A stretch of 64,000 nt of DNA from Coleophoma eucalyptorum (lineage: Eukaryota > Ascomycota > Leotiomycetes > Helotiales > Dermateaceae), in NCBI GenBank assembly GCA_026120035.1, contig JALRME010000028.1, forward strand, positions 377,255-441,254. The letters are read 5' to 3'. The notes beneath the pieces are model-generated. The model did not search any database. It saw only the letters and a program-made list of their open reading frames with translations, and was not told the DNA's origin. Below, one piece after another: positions 45,901 to 56,472 of this stretch. Numbering within the stretch: position 1 is the stretch's first letter; every line of letters begins with the position of its first letter. The position numbers and the translations under genes are program-made.

Positions 45901-47538
45901 TCGAAGCTGCTGGCATCGGCGTCGAGCGACAAGACGGTCCGGATCTGGGATACGGTCACCTGCTCGCTCCAGCAGACTCTCGAGGGACACGGTGATACGG
46001 TCACCTCCGTCGCCTTCTCCCACGACTCAAAGTTGCTGGCGTCTGCGTCACACGACAAAACGGTCCGGATCTGGGACACGACCACTGGATCGATTCAGCA
46101 AACACTCGAGGGGCATAGCGATAGGGTCTTCTCCGTAGCCTTCTCGCACGACTCGAGACTGCTGGCGTCTGCTTCAGACGACAGGACGGCTCGGCTTTGG
46201 GACGCGGCCAATGGCTCAATCCAGCAGACGCTCGAGGGGCACGACGGTTGGGTCATCTCAGTAGCCTTCTCGCACGACTCGAAACTGCTGGCATCGGCGT
46301 CACGCGACAAGACGGTCAGGATCTGGGACACAGCCATCGGTTCGCTCCAGCAGACGCTTGAGGGGAACGGCGATTGGGTCAACTCCGCAGCCTTCTCACA
46401 CAACTCGAAGCTACTGGCATCGGGGTCAGACGACGGGAGGGTCCGGATCTGGGATCTAGTCACCGGCTCGCTCCAGCAGATGCTCGAGGGGCACGATGGT
46501 TGGGTTATCTCGGTAGCCTTCTCGCATGACTCGAAGCTGCTGGCGTCGGCGTCGAGAGATAAGACGGCAGAGCTAGCGTCATCGTCAAGAGACAACATGG
46601 CAGAGCTGGCGTCGTCGTCAAGAGACAACGCGGTCCGGATCTGGGACGCGGCCACCGGCTCGATCCAGCGAACACTCCACGGGCATGGCGATACGGTCAC
46701 CTCCGTCGTCTTCTCCCACGACTCAAAGTTGCTGGCGTCTGCGTCGCACGACAAAACAGTCCAGATCTGGGACATGACCACTGGATCGATTCAGCAAACA
46801 CTCAAGGGGCATAGCGATAGGGTCTTCTCCTTAGCCTTCTCCCACGACTCGAAACTGCTAGCGTCGACATCGTACGACGAGACAGTCAGGATCTGGGACA
46901 CAGCCACCGGTTCGCTCCAGCAGACGCTTGAGGGGAGCAGCGATTGGGTCAATTCCGTAGCCTTCTCGCACGACTCGAAGCTACTGGCGTCAGGGTCAGA
47001 CGACGAGAGTGTCCGAATCTGGGATCTAGCCACCGGTTCGCTCCAGCAGACGCTCGAGGGGCACGACGGTTGGGTCATCTGGGTAGCCTTCTCACACGAC
47101 TCGAAGCTGCTGGCATCGGCATCGAACGACAAAACGATCCGGATCTGGGACGCGGCCACTGGCTTGCTCCAGCAGATGATCGAAGCTGATACTTTTATCT
47201 CAAGATTAGCATTTGATAGTACAAATTCGAACCTTATCACAAATTGTGGCTATATTAAGGTAGATCAAATCGAGGCTCCCATTTTATCTAGACTCTCCCA
47301 ACAGCGAGTCTGTAGAATGAATCATAAAGTAATAAGTATTAGCGGGCCGTGGATTTCATGGAATTCACAGAATATACTCCGGTTACCACCCGACTTTCGG
47401 CCTCCCGACCATTCCCCCATGAGTTGGGATGTTTCGCTATCTGGCTTGACGGTCGCTATCGGATGTCAATCTGGCAAAGTTGTTTTTATCGAATTCTCAC
47501 CTGTTCTTTTATCTTTAAATTATTCTAGAAAAAATTAA
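42905..47538 (+). CDS. HET-NACHT-WD40 (HNWD) protein, het-D/het-E/het-R type
   Basis: Exons 42905-43706, 43762-45332 and 45379-47538 give 1510 aa with exact phases (introns 55 and 46 bp). The HET domain (about 1-240) opens MRLLKYNIDGEF and has YAILSHTWG (28-36), FWVDTCCIDKTSS, and WFTRGWTLQELLAP. A linker with CHSNTRVELLRQI leads to NACHT with Walker A GVAGTGKST (320-328) and Walker B VVIDALDEC (D423). A winged-helix-like region and the HET-E-type bridge (DAKRFALYNRSSIEKAPLQIY, CSALIFVPENSIVR) precede twelve 42-aa WD40 repeats. The module order is that of Podospora het-D, het-E and het-R, where WD repeats sense a partner and the HET domain kills the fused cell. No stop or missing catalytic residue is seen. 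Confidence 0.95.
45591..47200 (+). repeat. 126-bp tandem WD40 repeats, 12 full units plus a degenerate one
   Basis: Each unit encodes close to QTLEGHxxxVxSVAFSHDSK followed by LLASASxDKTVRIWDxATGSLQ. The scaffold FSHDSKLLAS is almost invariant. Variation sits at the three residues after GH, the second residue after the following V, and the residue before D in SASxD. One unit (46456-46680) is longer by 66 bp. A thirteenth, decayed unit closes the array. Confidence 0.95.
46567..46632 (+). repeat. 33-bp duplication nested inside a WD40 unit
   Basis: Two adjacent 33-base units (46567-46599 and 46600-46632) each encode AELASSSRDN plus one residue, inserted in frame between SRDKT and VRIWD. The insert resembles the unit's own LLASASRDN part, so it looks like a local partial duplication. 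Confidence 0.9.
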
Positions 47539-49208
47539 CGTTACTTTGAAGGAATTATGACATTAATTTACTAATCATCTTCTGTCGGAATGTCATTACA
47601 AGTCAAGCACGAGACCTAGTCACATGTATACAGTATCATTAGCGAGAGAGGTACTTATACCTCTCTGCCTCACACTCTCCTCAATCAACTATCTATGAAC
47701 CAACTACTTATGAACCTATTCTGAACCTGATTTGACTTGAGAGTCATCTATTACGTTACTTCACGTAAACCAACATCTTCTCTTACCTTTTTTAATTTAT
47801 CAAACTGAGCCAAAAGAGAGCTGAAGACTATGCTTATATATACTCTTGTGAATCCTACTCGAGCATTCAATTCCTTTTTTTTTGGTGTTATATGCACCTT
47901 GTTTATTTATAAGTATGGACTACGTCGCACTAACAGACATAATTGATAGGGACTGTGACCAGTCAAAATAGTAGACATACGCCACAAGCCTAGGAACTGC
48001 GATAATACTATCTGCGTGGTGTTATCCTTCTGTTTAATAGATAGGTAGGGTTGAGAAGTACCTACTCTATAAATTTCCATGTTCGTAGTCATAATAAAGA
48101 GTGGTTATTCGGATCTGATAAGGTTGGTTGTGTATTGTCTAGGAGTCATGCGTGTGGTAGACATTGAGAATGAACGACGAGAGAAAAGAAGTTTCAGCCT
48201 CGAGAACGAGCTCTGGTTACGGGGTGGGTCTCGTAAACAAACGCTAGTACTGACACTCCATTGGCATGCAGGCGGAGAAAATGGGGACTTTCTTTGAAGC
48301 GGGCGACGGTAGCTCGCGAACTCCACAAGCATATGCTCGAGCAATCATGAGCACGATTAGATCACCTCAAAACTTCCATTGTGCTTATTATGTCGATACC
48401 CAAAGTCTCGGTATTCGTAGTCTTTCTTTGACTCCTTCGTCAGCTGACTTTTCTGGGGGACTCATCATGTCCAAGTCGATTACTAATTCTTTCTGCTGAT
48501 TTCCCGATAGAGAAGAGGGCTCCTAGCTATAATCCAAAGCGCTTCTTACTGGTGAATCTAGACGATCACCTCAACAACAGTTATAAAATTATAGTAAAGG
48601 TTAGATGAGGTACTAATTTTACTATATAGTCAGCTTGGGATGCACAACTGTAAATTCCAGCTCAGTTAGATGCGCATTCTTATATCTTCAAGGGTGACAT
48701 TGTTTACTATACGCGTATACATTATATCTATCCTCGGCCGGAATCAAGCTCCTAGAGAAAGCGCCGTACCATATATGACCTTGGTCGCCGTAGCCTGCCC
48801 GATAGAATCAGGAACTTCGCTAGCGATCTCAGATCTCGAACTCTAAAAACGAGCGATCAAGAATTAACAATATAAAGATGTCCGTCCTAAACGCTATCAG
48901 AGTAGCGCGGGGTTGACGTGGGAATAGTGCCCCTCTCCCCAACCACCTAGTTTTGATTATAGAAATTAAGACAGAAACTCACCGGCTATATTACCAGCAC
49001 CAGCACTCAGATCCGAAGCGTGTTCGTTTAAAGCTAACAAGTGGGTCCTCCATAGATATGAGCACGCGAGCTACTGCCTAACTAGGAAGGTTTCAAGAAA
49101 TCGAACTGTGTAAGAGAGCCAGCAACATATTGCCAAGGAAAGATATCGTGCAGAATAAAATGATGATCAGAGCCGTGCCAGCCCTCAATAGTCACTTTCA
49201 TCTTGACT
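47539..49208. other. gene-free spacer
   Basis: AT-rich 1.7 kb. Short frames at 47907-48499 have no recognisable features. No gene called. Confidence 0.45.
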
Positions 49209-50522
49209 ATGGGACTACGGAAGAAGGCGCTCTGGCTTCTGCCAACCATTGCATCACAGGCACTGTCGAACTCTTCGTACAATTTCGATATTTACAAGCA
49301 CTTTGGTAATTTGTCGCCTTACTTTGTGCCAGAAAATACTCCGGCTTCGCTACAGTCTGGTGTACCTCTAGAATGTAAAGTCGAGAAAGGGTTTCTTGTA
49401 CACCGCCATGGTAGCCGGCAACCATTATCGGACGAGGTTGCCGTCATCCAGAATTTGTCATATTATATCAACAACAACACTGGCTTATTTGCGTCACCAC
49501 AAACAGAGCTCCCTTCAGAATATGCATTTCTTACCAAAGGATGGAACAGCACGTTCACGGTTAACGACCTCTCAGCTCCTGGCCGGCAACAGCTGTTTGA
49601 TCATGGTGTCGCGATGAAGCTCGGATACCCAGAACTATCTACCGACTTTGTTCTTGCCGGAGATCAGGATCGTGTCGTCGAGTCTGCCGAGTGGTTCATG
49701 TATGGCTACTACGGTCGCTCAGCAAACTCTACTGCGATGCTAAACCGCATTGGGGAGGATAATGTGACTGTTTCATGGATCACACCTATGGATACATGTG
49801 AGGGATGGGAGTACAGCTCTGGAAGTGCCTTGGTCTCAGAATGGGGTCGCGTATACCTCCCGCCTATTGCAATGCGCATCAACGACCTTCTCTCCCCGGC
49901 TTATCCTGGTGTTAACTTCACAGCTGCGCATGTGCACGGCATGCTTTACGCCTGCGTCTACGGAACCGCAGTTTACGGTGTCGGCTCGTCTTCTTGGTGC
50001 CCTCTTTTCCTTTCGCAGGAGATACTGAATCACGAATATGAGTACGATCTCCTCATGCGAGGTGCATTCGGTTACGGCCTCCCAGATGACATGGGCACAG
50101 TCATTGGCAGTCTTCTCGTCTCTAACGTAACCGCATTCCTACAGGATAACTCCGGGCCCAACCTGTCGCTAAACTTCGGCCACGACACAACTATCGATAT
50201 GGGGTTGACGGCTCTTGGACTCGCGGCCGACCCCGATTATCCAGCCGACGGACCGGTCAATGCAACGCGTGCCTGGCGGACTGCAAAACAAGTACCTTTT
50301 GCTGCACAGATGTTTTGGACAAGTCTGTCCTGTGGAGGAGAATCGCGGGTTCAGCTGTTGCTAAACGAGGCAAATGTTGACTTGGGCCCAACCGGATGCA
50401 CCAGTGACGAGTATGGAACTTGCAATCTCGCGGAATTTGTTACTGCCAACAAGGTTAAAGCGGCGCTGAATGTAACTTATGATGATACGAGATGGACCGC
50501 GGCTTGTACGGCTGAATTATAA
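49209..50522 (+). CDS. secreted histidine acid phosphatase (phytase/acid phosphatase family)
   Basis: A single exon of 437 aa. The N-terminus MGLRKKALWLLPTIASQALS is a signal peptide with likely cleavage after SQA. The active-site motif of branch 2 histidine phosphatases, RHGSRQP (R66-P72), and the proton-donor HD (H325-D326 in GHDTT) are both present. Several N-x-S/T sites and conserved Cys residues fit a secreted glycoprotein. These enzymes release phosphate from phytate or other organic esters outside the cell. Which substrate it prefers cannot be read from sequence. The true start is the ATG at 49209, two codons after a TTG in the same frame. Higher GC than the surrounding spacers. Confidence 0.92.
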   Translation: MGLRKKALWLLPTIASQALSNSSYNFDIYKHFGNLSPYFVPENTPASLQSGVPLECKVEKGFLVHRHGSRQPLSDEVAVIQNLSYYINNNTGLFASPQTELPSEYAFLTKGWNSTFTVNDLSAPGRQQLFDHGVAMKLGYPELSTDFVLAGDQDRVVESAEWFMYGYYGRSANSTAMLNRIGEDNVTVSWITPMDTCEGWEYSSGSALVSEWGRVYLPPIAMRINDLLSPAYPGVNFTAAHVHGMLYACVYGTAVYGVGSSSWCPLFLSQEILNHEYEYDLLMRGAFGYGLPDDMGTVIGSLLVSNVTAFLQDNSGPNLSLNFGHDTTIDMGLTALGLAADPDYPADGPVNATRAWRTAKQVPFAAQMFWTSLSCGGESRVQLLLNEANVDLGPTGCTSDEYGTCNLAEFVTANKVKAALNVTYDDTRWTAACTAEL

Positions 50523-51056
50523 ACGTACACATGATATTGTTATATTGTTTGCTACTTAAAGGCCATGGAGGTGTTCAGGACTTTGGGTTTATAACTTAAA
50601 CCAACAATATAATAGATAAGCAACTAGGTAAAAGAGGCAAAGGCTAGCTAAGACCTAACTATATTGTTGTAAGGAATGATCTAAATAAGTAAACTTACAG
50701 CTTAAGAATGCCTGACTAATAAATGTGACTAGCTCCTATTCTCAACCTCGAGAATTCCTCGATTCTAGCCTTAGCATCCACTGCTCACATCGGTTATTTC
50801 ATAGTACAGAAAAGGCTCTAGCTTCACTAACTTATAGATAAGAAGCTTTTTCATTTTCGGAGCTATAGTATAAAAGTTCGCATGTCCTGGCACAACCTTT
50901 TTTCTACAGTAGAATTTTATTCATTGATTGAACAGTAATTAATTGACAAATATATAAAATTAAGATGGTATCTGAATAGATAAAGACATAGCTGCCCTAG
51001 ATTGCATTTCTTTGTAATCCTTAACCTTAAACTCATTTGCTATGGGTATCTTTTGG
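50523..51056. other. gene-free spacer
   Basis: AT-rich, no gene recognised. Confidence 0.5.
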
Positions 51057-51700
51057 CTACAAATAGTTTAATTCAGAGATAGCTGTGCCTGCCTGGCCCT
51101 CCATTAATAAGTCGAATCGTAATGGACGTTCACCACGTCGCGCTCGCCAATAATTTGTCGCTTGAAAAAGAGCATCACGGCCTTGCACAGTCCAGCCCCA
51201 ATTTCTTAAGAATTCGGGCGTTAGTTCCCAGGCAAGCTCATTCCACGGTTCTCCCCACACGATCATTCCACCTTTTGTTTTTGATGAACTAAAGAAGCCC
51301 ACGAGATCACCACAAATTGCCATGTCGTCTTAGGTATCCCCTGCAAGCAAGAGATTGTCACGCATCCTCGGAATTGGTAACATATCAATCCACGGATGGT
51401 GATCAATCGTCTGCTGGAGTTTTATTGGTTGTAAAGATATAGGGATAACGGGTGTTGTAGTAGGAGTCTGTGGAAATAGAGAGAGACATGTATCTTGCAT
51501 AGTCTCGGACACGGAAAGCCCAAGCGTTATAGTGTTATTCATCATAGCACGCAGCACGTTGAATTTGACTAAAGTAAGCAAGTTGTCCGTCTTTGGCGTC
51601 CCCAAAACTCGGACTCGAGAAACGTGGGATAACATTGCAGGACAGAATTGGACATGGAAAGACATTATAGCACTAGTTCTAGAAGGCCCATGCATAAAGC
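51057..51700 (-). pseudogene. DUF3425 protein remnant interrupted by one stop codon
   Basis: Two pieces lie in the same frame, separated only by a TAA at 51330-51332. The upstream piece has DNLLTLVKFNVLRAMMNN and LQQTIDHHPWIDMLPIPRMRDNLL; the downstream piece has DDMAICGDLVGFF, MIVWGEPWNELAWELTPEFLRNWGW and TNYWRARRGERPLRFD. Together they form the DUF3425 region found at the C-terminus of many fungal bZIP-type regulators. The usual basic-leucine-zipper part is not visible upstream, so the gene is also truncated at its 5' end. Either the stop is a true nonsense change or this is an allele that has just died. Confidence 0.75.
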
Positions 51701-51904
51701 AAGGTAAGTTATGAGAGATTTGGTGTTGTGAGTGATGTTGAAGTTTTTTTTTGGATAGATGCACCATTAGTGAGGGCGATCGACGACATTTCTTGGCAGT
51801 CTATAGACGTCGTCGGATCTGGACTAAAAGCAACACATTGACCAATCCGCCCTAGCAAAGCACCACACAGACACGACATGTGCCAGTCCGTCCGAACCTT
51901 GCAA

Positions 51905-52130
51905 TATGCAGGCGCGTTACGCCCCAAGTCTCTTATGGATAGTGCATCTATACAAGTGTGTTATGCCTTGTATGTCGTCTTTCTTCACACTTATATATAT
52001 ATATATATGCTTGTGCAAGTGCGTTACACCCTCGTCACTGCTCTATTGTAGTAGTACGATTTTGTTACATCTTTTGACATATGATGCATGTGCGTTATGC
52101 TAGATTCATGTAGATGTGTTACGCGCTAGC
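51905..52130 (+). repeat. degenerate repeat series around G(T/C)GTTA(C/T)GC
   Basis: Similar words recur about every 25-70 bases: GCGCGTTACGCC (51911), CAAGTGTGTTATGCC (51954), CAAGTGCGTTACACC (52016), CATGTGCGTTATGCT (52086) and AGATGTGTTACGCG (52111). A short TA run lies between (about 51992-52008). It sits between the broken DUF3425 and dehydrogenase genes. Confidence 0.55.
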
Positions 52131-52280
52131 ATAATGGACTACTTCTTCCCAATATCAGGCGGTAAATGAGGAAGCATCGGCCTACTTTGATTTCTATAAA
52201 GACTGCCGTACCACGCTGTTTCAGCATGGCATATCATAAATCATACTACCTCATAATACAATACACATTTTTCTAGCATT

Positions 52281-53585
52281 ATGTCTAACCTTACAGGTTC
52301 CAAGGCTGGATGGGCTTGGACAAGGACTCGGTGAACGGGAATACGGTTTGGCAAGAGTTCGAGCCCAAGCCATTCGAGGAAACGGATGTGGACATATAGA
52401 TACGCACTGCGGAGTCTGTAGTTCTGATCTCCGCCACCTGCAATCAGGATGGTCTCCAGCTGATTACCCAATATGTCCGGGTCACGAGATTGTTGGACAT
52501 GCAGTCCGAGTTGGGTCGCTGGTGACGCATGTCAAGGTTGGTGATCGAGTTGGTGTGGAGCGCAGTGTGGATCTTGCCAGAACCAAGGTGGGGATTGTGA
52601 GGCTTATTCGGATGGGTGAGTGAGCTGTTGCTCTAATGCGCTAACAATCTTAAGCCCATGTTGACTATTGTACAAGGCTGGACCAATATTGTCCCAAAAA
52701 GACTCTCACATACGACAGCAGATGGCTAGATAGAAGTAAAGCCTATGGGGGCTATGCTGATTACTGGCGTGGAAATGGATACTGGGTTCTACAAATCCCC
52801 GATGCGATTCCATCTCAACTCGCCGCTCCTATGCTCTGCGCTGGTATTACCGCTTTCTCGCCCCTTATGAAACACAAAGCCGGGTCTGGGACGAGAGTTG
52901 GTATTATTGGTATTGAAGGCCTTGGGCACTTCGGTATTATGGGTGCGAAGACTCTTGGCTGCAAGGAAATTATTGCAATATCACGCTCGGATTCTAAGAA
53001 GGAGGAGGCTATGAAGATGGGGGCTACAAAATTCATCGCTACGGCTGAAGAACAGTATTGGGGAAAAACGCATGCTTGCTCTTTGGACCTCATTATATCA
53101 ACTGTCTCTGAAGCCGATATGCCGATGCTGAAATACTTGGCTCTCTTAGGCTTGAATGGTCACTTCGTGCAAGTTGGCGCTCCTGAAGATAGCATCCGAT
53201 TCAATAGTAAGCCTTGCTGTTTATTTCATTCTACAATCCTCTAAATCTATCATTTAAATACTTACTTACCAACATTACAGTGTTCGCATTGCTTACTAGG
53301 AACATAACTTTTGGCGGAAGTCTAATTGGATCTCCACAAAATTCTCGTGACATGTTGAAATTGTTCGCAGAAAAGGGAGTCAAGAGCTGGGTCAACACCA
53401 TGCCAGTGAAAGACGCAAATAGGACTTTGGTTGAATTTGAAAAAGGAGTTCCACGGTACAGATTTGTTCTTGTAAACGAGAGAATCTTCGATAGGAATAT
53501 TCGTATAATAGGAATCAGCTTATACAATTTTTGTTGGAGAGTACTACGAACCTCTCTCGCTAAGGATACTATAACATGTGACTAG
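52281..53585 (+). pseudogene. zinc-type alcohol dehydrogenase (MDR, ADH6/CAD-like), frameshifted
   Basis: Blocks of an NADP-dependent medium-chain dehydrogenase follow in order: QGWMGLDKDS, FEPKPFEETDVDI, CGVCSSDL with catalytic zinc ligand, GHEIVGHAVRVG, GDRVGV, then AQCGSCQNQGGDC (structural zinc Cys), YADYWRGNGYWVL, the Rossmann motif GIEGLGHFG, and PRYRFVLVNE near the end. The frame is broken after ETDVDI (about 52397) and again between GDRVGV and AQCGSC (about 52560), each by one or two bases. Introns near 52618-52658 and 53209-53280 are otherwise normal. The Rossmann motif has Glu where GIGGLGH is usual. It is therefore probably inactive. It lies directly upstream of, and in the same direction as, the MFS pump. 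Confidence 0.85.
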
Positions 53586-53838
53586 GCCTCGTGACTGACC
53601 TGTAAATGACATTCCGACAGTGGGGGTATATACGCTTCAGAAATCTTGGCGATGCGATTTAAGTGTGCTTACTCCTTCCTTGTTTACTCCTTGTTTTGAC
53701 GTCGCAACTCATTGGCTATGATATTTAGCTCACAACTGCCCCAAAGCTGGCTTGTACCCCGCAGCAAAACTTTTTGAAACTTCCAACCTCCAAACCCTTT
53801 TTCTCGCTCCTTAGTTTTACCTGCATGAACAATCCAGA

Positions 53839-56472
53839 ATGATGATAACAGAAAAGGATGAAGGGAGCCATCTACAAAACGATGTAGTGGCGAAAGTCAA
53901 TCCCGAGAAGCAAGTAGATTCCTCAGCCTTGACTGATCCCGGGCAACTGGCACCTGAGTATGAATATATCACCGGCGTGAAGCTCTGGCTTGTGTTGATA
54001 TCAATCACGCTTACTGTCTTTCTCATGATGGTAGACGAGAGCATCATCGTTACCGTGAGTTTAATCTGTGATAAAAGTGGACGTTCGGGGTCTTGAGCCA
54101 TTTCGCACAAATGCGAAATACCGGAGCTGCACCGTTGCATTTATTCTGTCTTAACTCATGTCTAGGCCATTCCAAAAATTACCAGTGATTTTCATTCCTT
54201 GTCTGATGTCGGATGGTATGGCAGTACATATCTACTCTCAATGTAAATTCAGACTTCAAACCTCAGCGCTTGCTAGACTAACTGCAAGATTAGTTGCGCT
54301 CTTCAGCCGCTCACAGGTAAAATATATTCTCAATTCAGCTCCAAGGTCAGTCATTTGGTTCAACTTAATAATTTCCATAGCTGCTTGACGACTCTGTGCG
54401 TCGCTAAGACCTCAAGCAATACAAATGGATACTCGGGCTTGGCATCCTGTTGAGACGTCTATGACTTCTTGAGCGCTGGATTAGTTATTTTCTTAATATT
54501 CATCGGCGATGTTATCAAGTGTTCGAAGCCCTCAATACCATCTCGGCAGTCCGAAGTTTCGGTATCTTTCTAGCCCAAGATTATTTCGGGGAAACTGTTA
54601 TTGTTTCGGATTTTGTTAACCTTTCATAGTACTCGTTCCTCTGTTTCCTAGCCGTCTTCGAACTAGGTTCAGTTCTATGTGGCGCTGCCCGTTCTTCTGC
54701 CATGCTCATCATTGGCAGGGCAGTAGCCGGTATGGGAGGATCTGGTTTGTCAAATGGAGCATGGACAATTATCGGAGCTTCTGTTCCTATGGAGAAACGG
54801 CCGGCGATACTGGGGATTGTGATATCAATATCCCAGATTGGTATAGTTATTGCTCCGCTGCTCGGAGGGGTCTTGGCGCAATACTCAACTTGGAGATGGT
54901 GTATGTTCCTTACATCAATATGACATGCAGTTGTACTGATATGTTAGGCTTTTACCTCAACTTACCAATCGGTGGTGTGGCTGCCCTCCTCCTCCTCCTA
55001 ATCAAAATACCCGATCGAATTGATCGTACCAGTAACGCCACTCGTCTCACCATTTTCGATCTCGCAAAGAAACTCGACATCGCAGGGTTCCTAATATTCG
55101 CGCCTGCAACAGTTATGCTACTCATGGCTCTTCAGTGGGGTGGGACGGAGTACCCATGGAGTAGTGCAACAATCATTGGGCTCTTCTGTGGAACGGGTGC
55201 TATATTGATACCTTTCATAATCTGGGAGTACTATGTAGGAGACAACGCCATGATCCCCGTCTCAGTCGTCCGCTATCGAGTGGTCTGGTCCGGCTGTATT
55301 TATGGGGCCTTCTTCCTTGGTGCAGTAATGATCTTTACATACTACATGCCGATATATTTCCAAGCCGTAAGAGGAGTTTCTCCTTCGTTAAGTGGCGTAT
55401 ACATGCTACCGAGCATCTTGAGCCAGATGATTGCCGCAGCCCTGTCAGGCATTATGGGTTAGTTTGGAAGTCGATGCTATTATGGTGACACTAATATCAT
55501 CGTAGCGGGCAAGATACACTATTACTTTCCTTTCAGTATTGGCAGCGGGATATTTGTTGCTACCGGTAGCGGCTTGCTATCAATGCTAAGTCCAAGTACG
55601 CCCTCTTCCAAGTGGATAGGCTACCAAATACTGTTGGGTATTGGACGTGGATTTGGCATTCAAATGGTAAGTCGCCCTTCTTGTGAGAACTTATTCCAAC
55701 AGTCTCTATCCTAATATGTTGATGTAGCCCATTGTTGCGGTCCAAAACATTCTACCGCCACAACAAAATCCGATTGGTAGGTGATCATTGAGTCCAAGGC
55801 GCCGTCAGACAAGTCAGAGACAAGAACCTCAGCGCTGTTGAGCATACTTGAAAGCTCCCGACAAATTCAGATCTAAATATTGCTAGGAGCTTTTGATATG
55901 CTCGATCAGAACATTTCGTGTCGTTTCAAGATTTTGAGGTTTCCACCATTAGCTATTCAGTCGAGAATTTTCCAATGGCTCTATGTAAGCTGACTCGTCA
56001 ACCTCTAGGCATTGCCCTCGTAGTCTTTTCCCAGACCCTGGGTGGATCAGTATTCCTCGCTTTCGCCCAGACAATTTTCAGTCACAGTCTTGCAACTGGT
56101 TTGGCTAAATATGCACCAACAGTCAGTGTACGTATAGCAAAGATCCATATTTCATAACTTTGTCTCTCTCTCTATCACTATGTGTGTACAACTAGACTCA
56201 CTCAAGATCATATTAACGCTTAAGTTAAACAAGAACAAATACTAATTTCCATGCTTCATGTTCAGGCGCATACCGTTCAGGAGGCTGGTGCAGCTGCAAT
56301 TCGTCAAGTGGTGGACCCAAAAGACCTTCCTGGCGTACTCAAGGCTTATCAGCGGAGTATTAATGATAACTTCTATTTTGTGGCAGCAGCTTCTGCCTCA
56401 ACGGTCTTTCTAGCATTTGCGATGGGATTGAATAGGATTGGGAAGAAGGAGGGTGGTGAGGTAAACAAGTGA
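53839..56472 (+). CDS. MFS multidrug efflux transporter (DHA2-type, 14 TM)
   Basis: Nine exons: 53839-54054, 54166-54242, 54294-54345, 54630-54900, 54948-55457, 55506-55666, 55728-55776, 56009-56127 and 56266-56472. They give 553 aa with every phase closing and no stop. It starts with a charged tail and TM1 containing FLMMVDESIIVT (the DHA2-type D in TM1). AIPKITSDFHSLSDVGWYGSTYLL and CALQPLTGKIY follow, then FELGSVLCGAARSSAMLIIGRAVAG, then [23 protein letters not shown]. This is the fungal toxin/drug efflux family, to which aflatoxin and fumonisin cluster pumps belong. Two introns are unusually long (284 and 232 bp). Together with the dead dehydrogenase, the regulator and the MAPEG gene it suggests export of a small molecule. 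Confidence 0.9.

Noticed and set aside
46095..47240. Long minus-strand frames antisense to the WD40 array
   Set aside because: They arise because the 126-bp repeat is free of stops on the opposite strand; the sense frame is clearly the WD40 protein.
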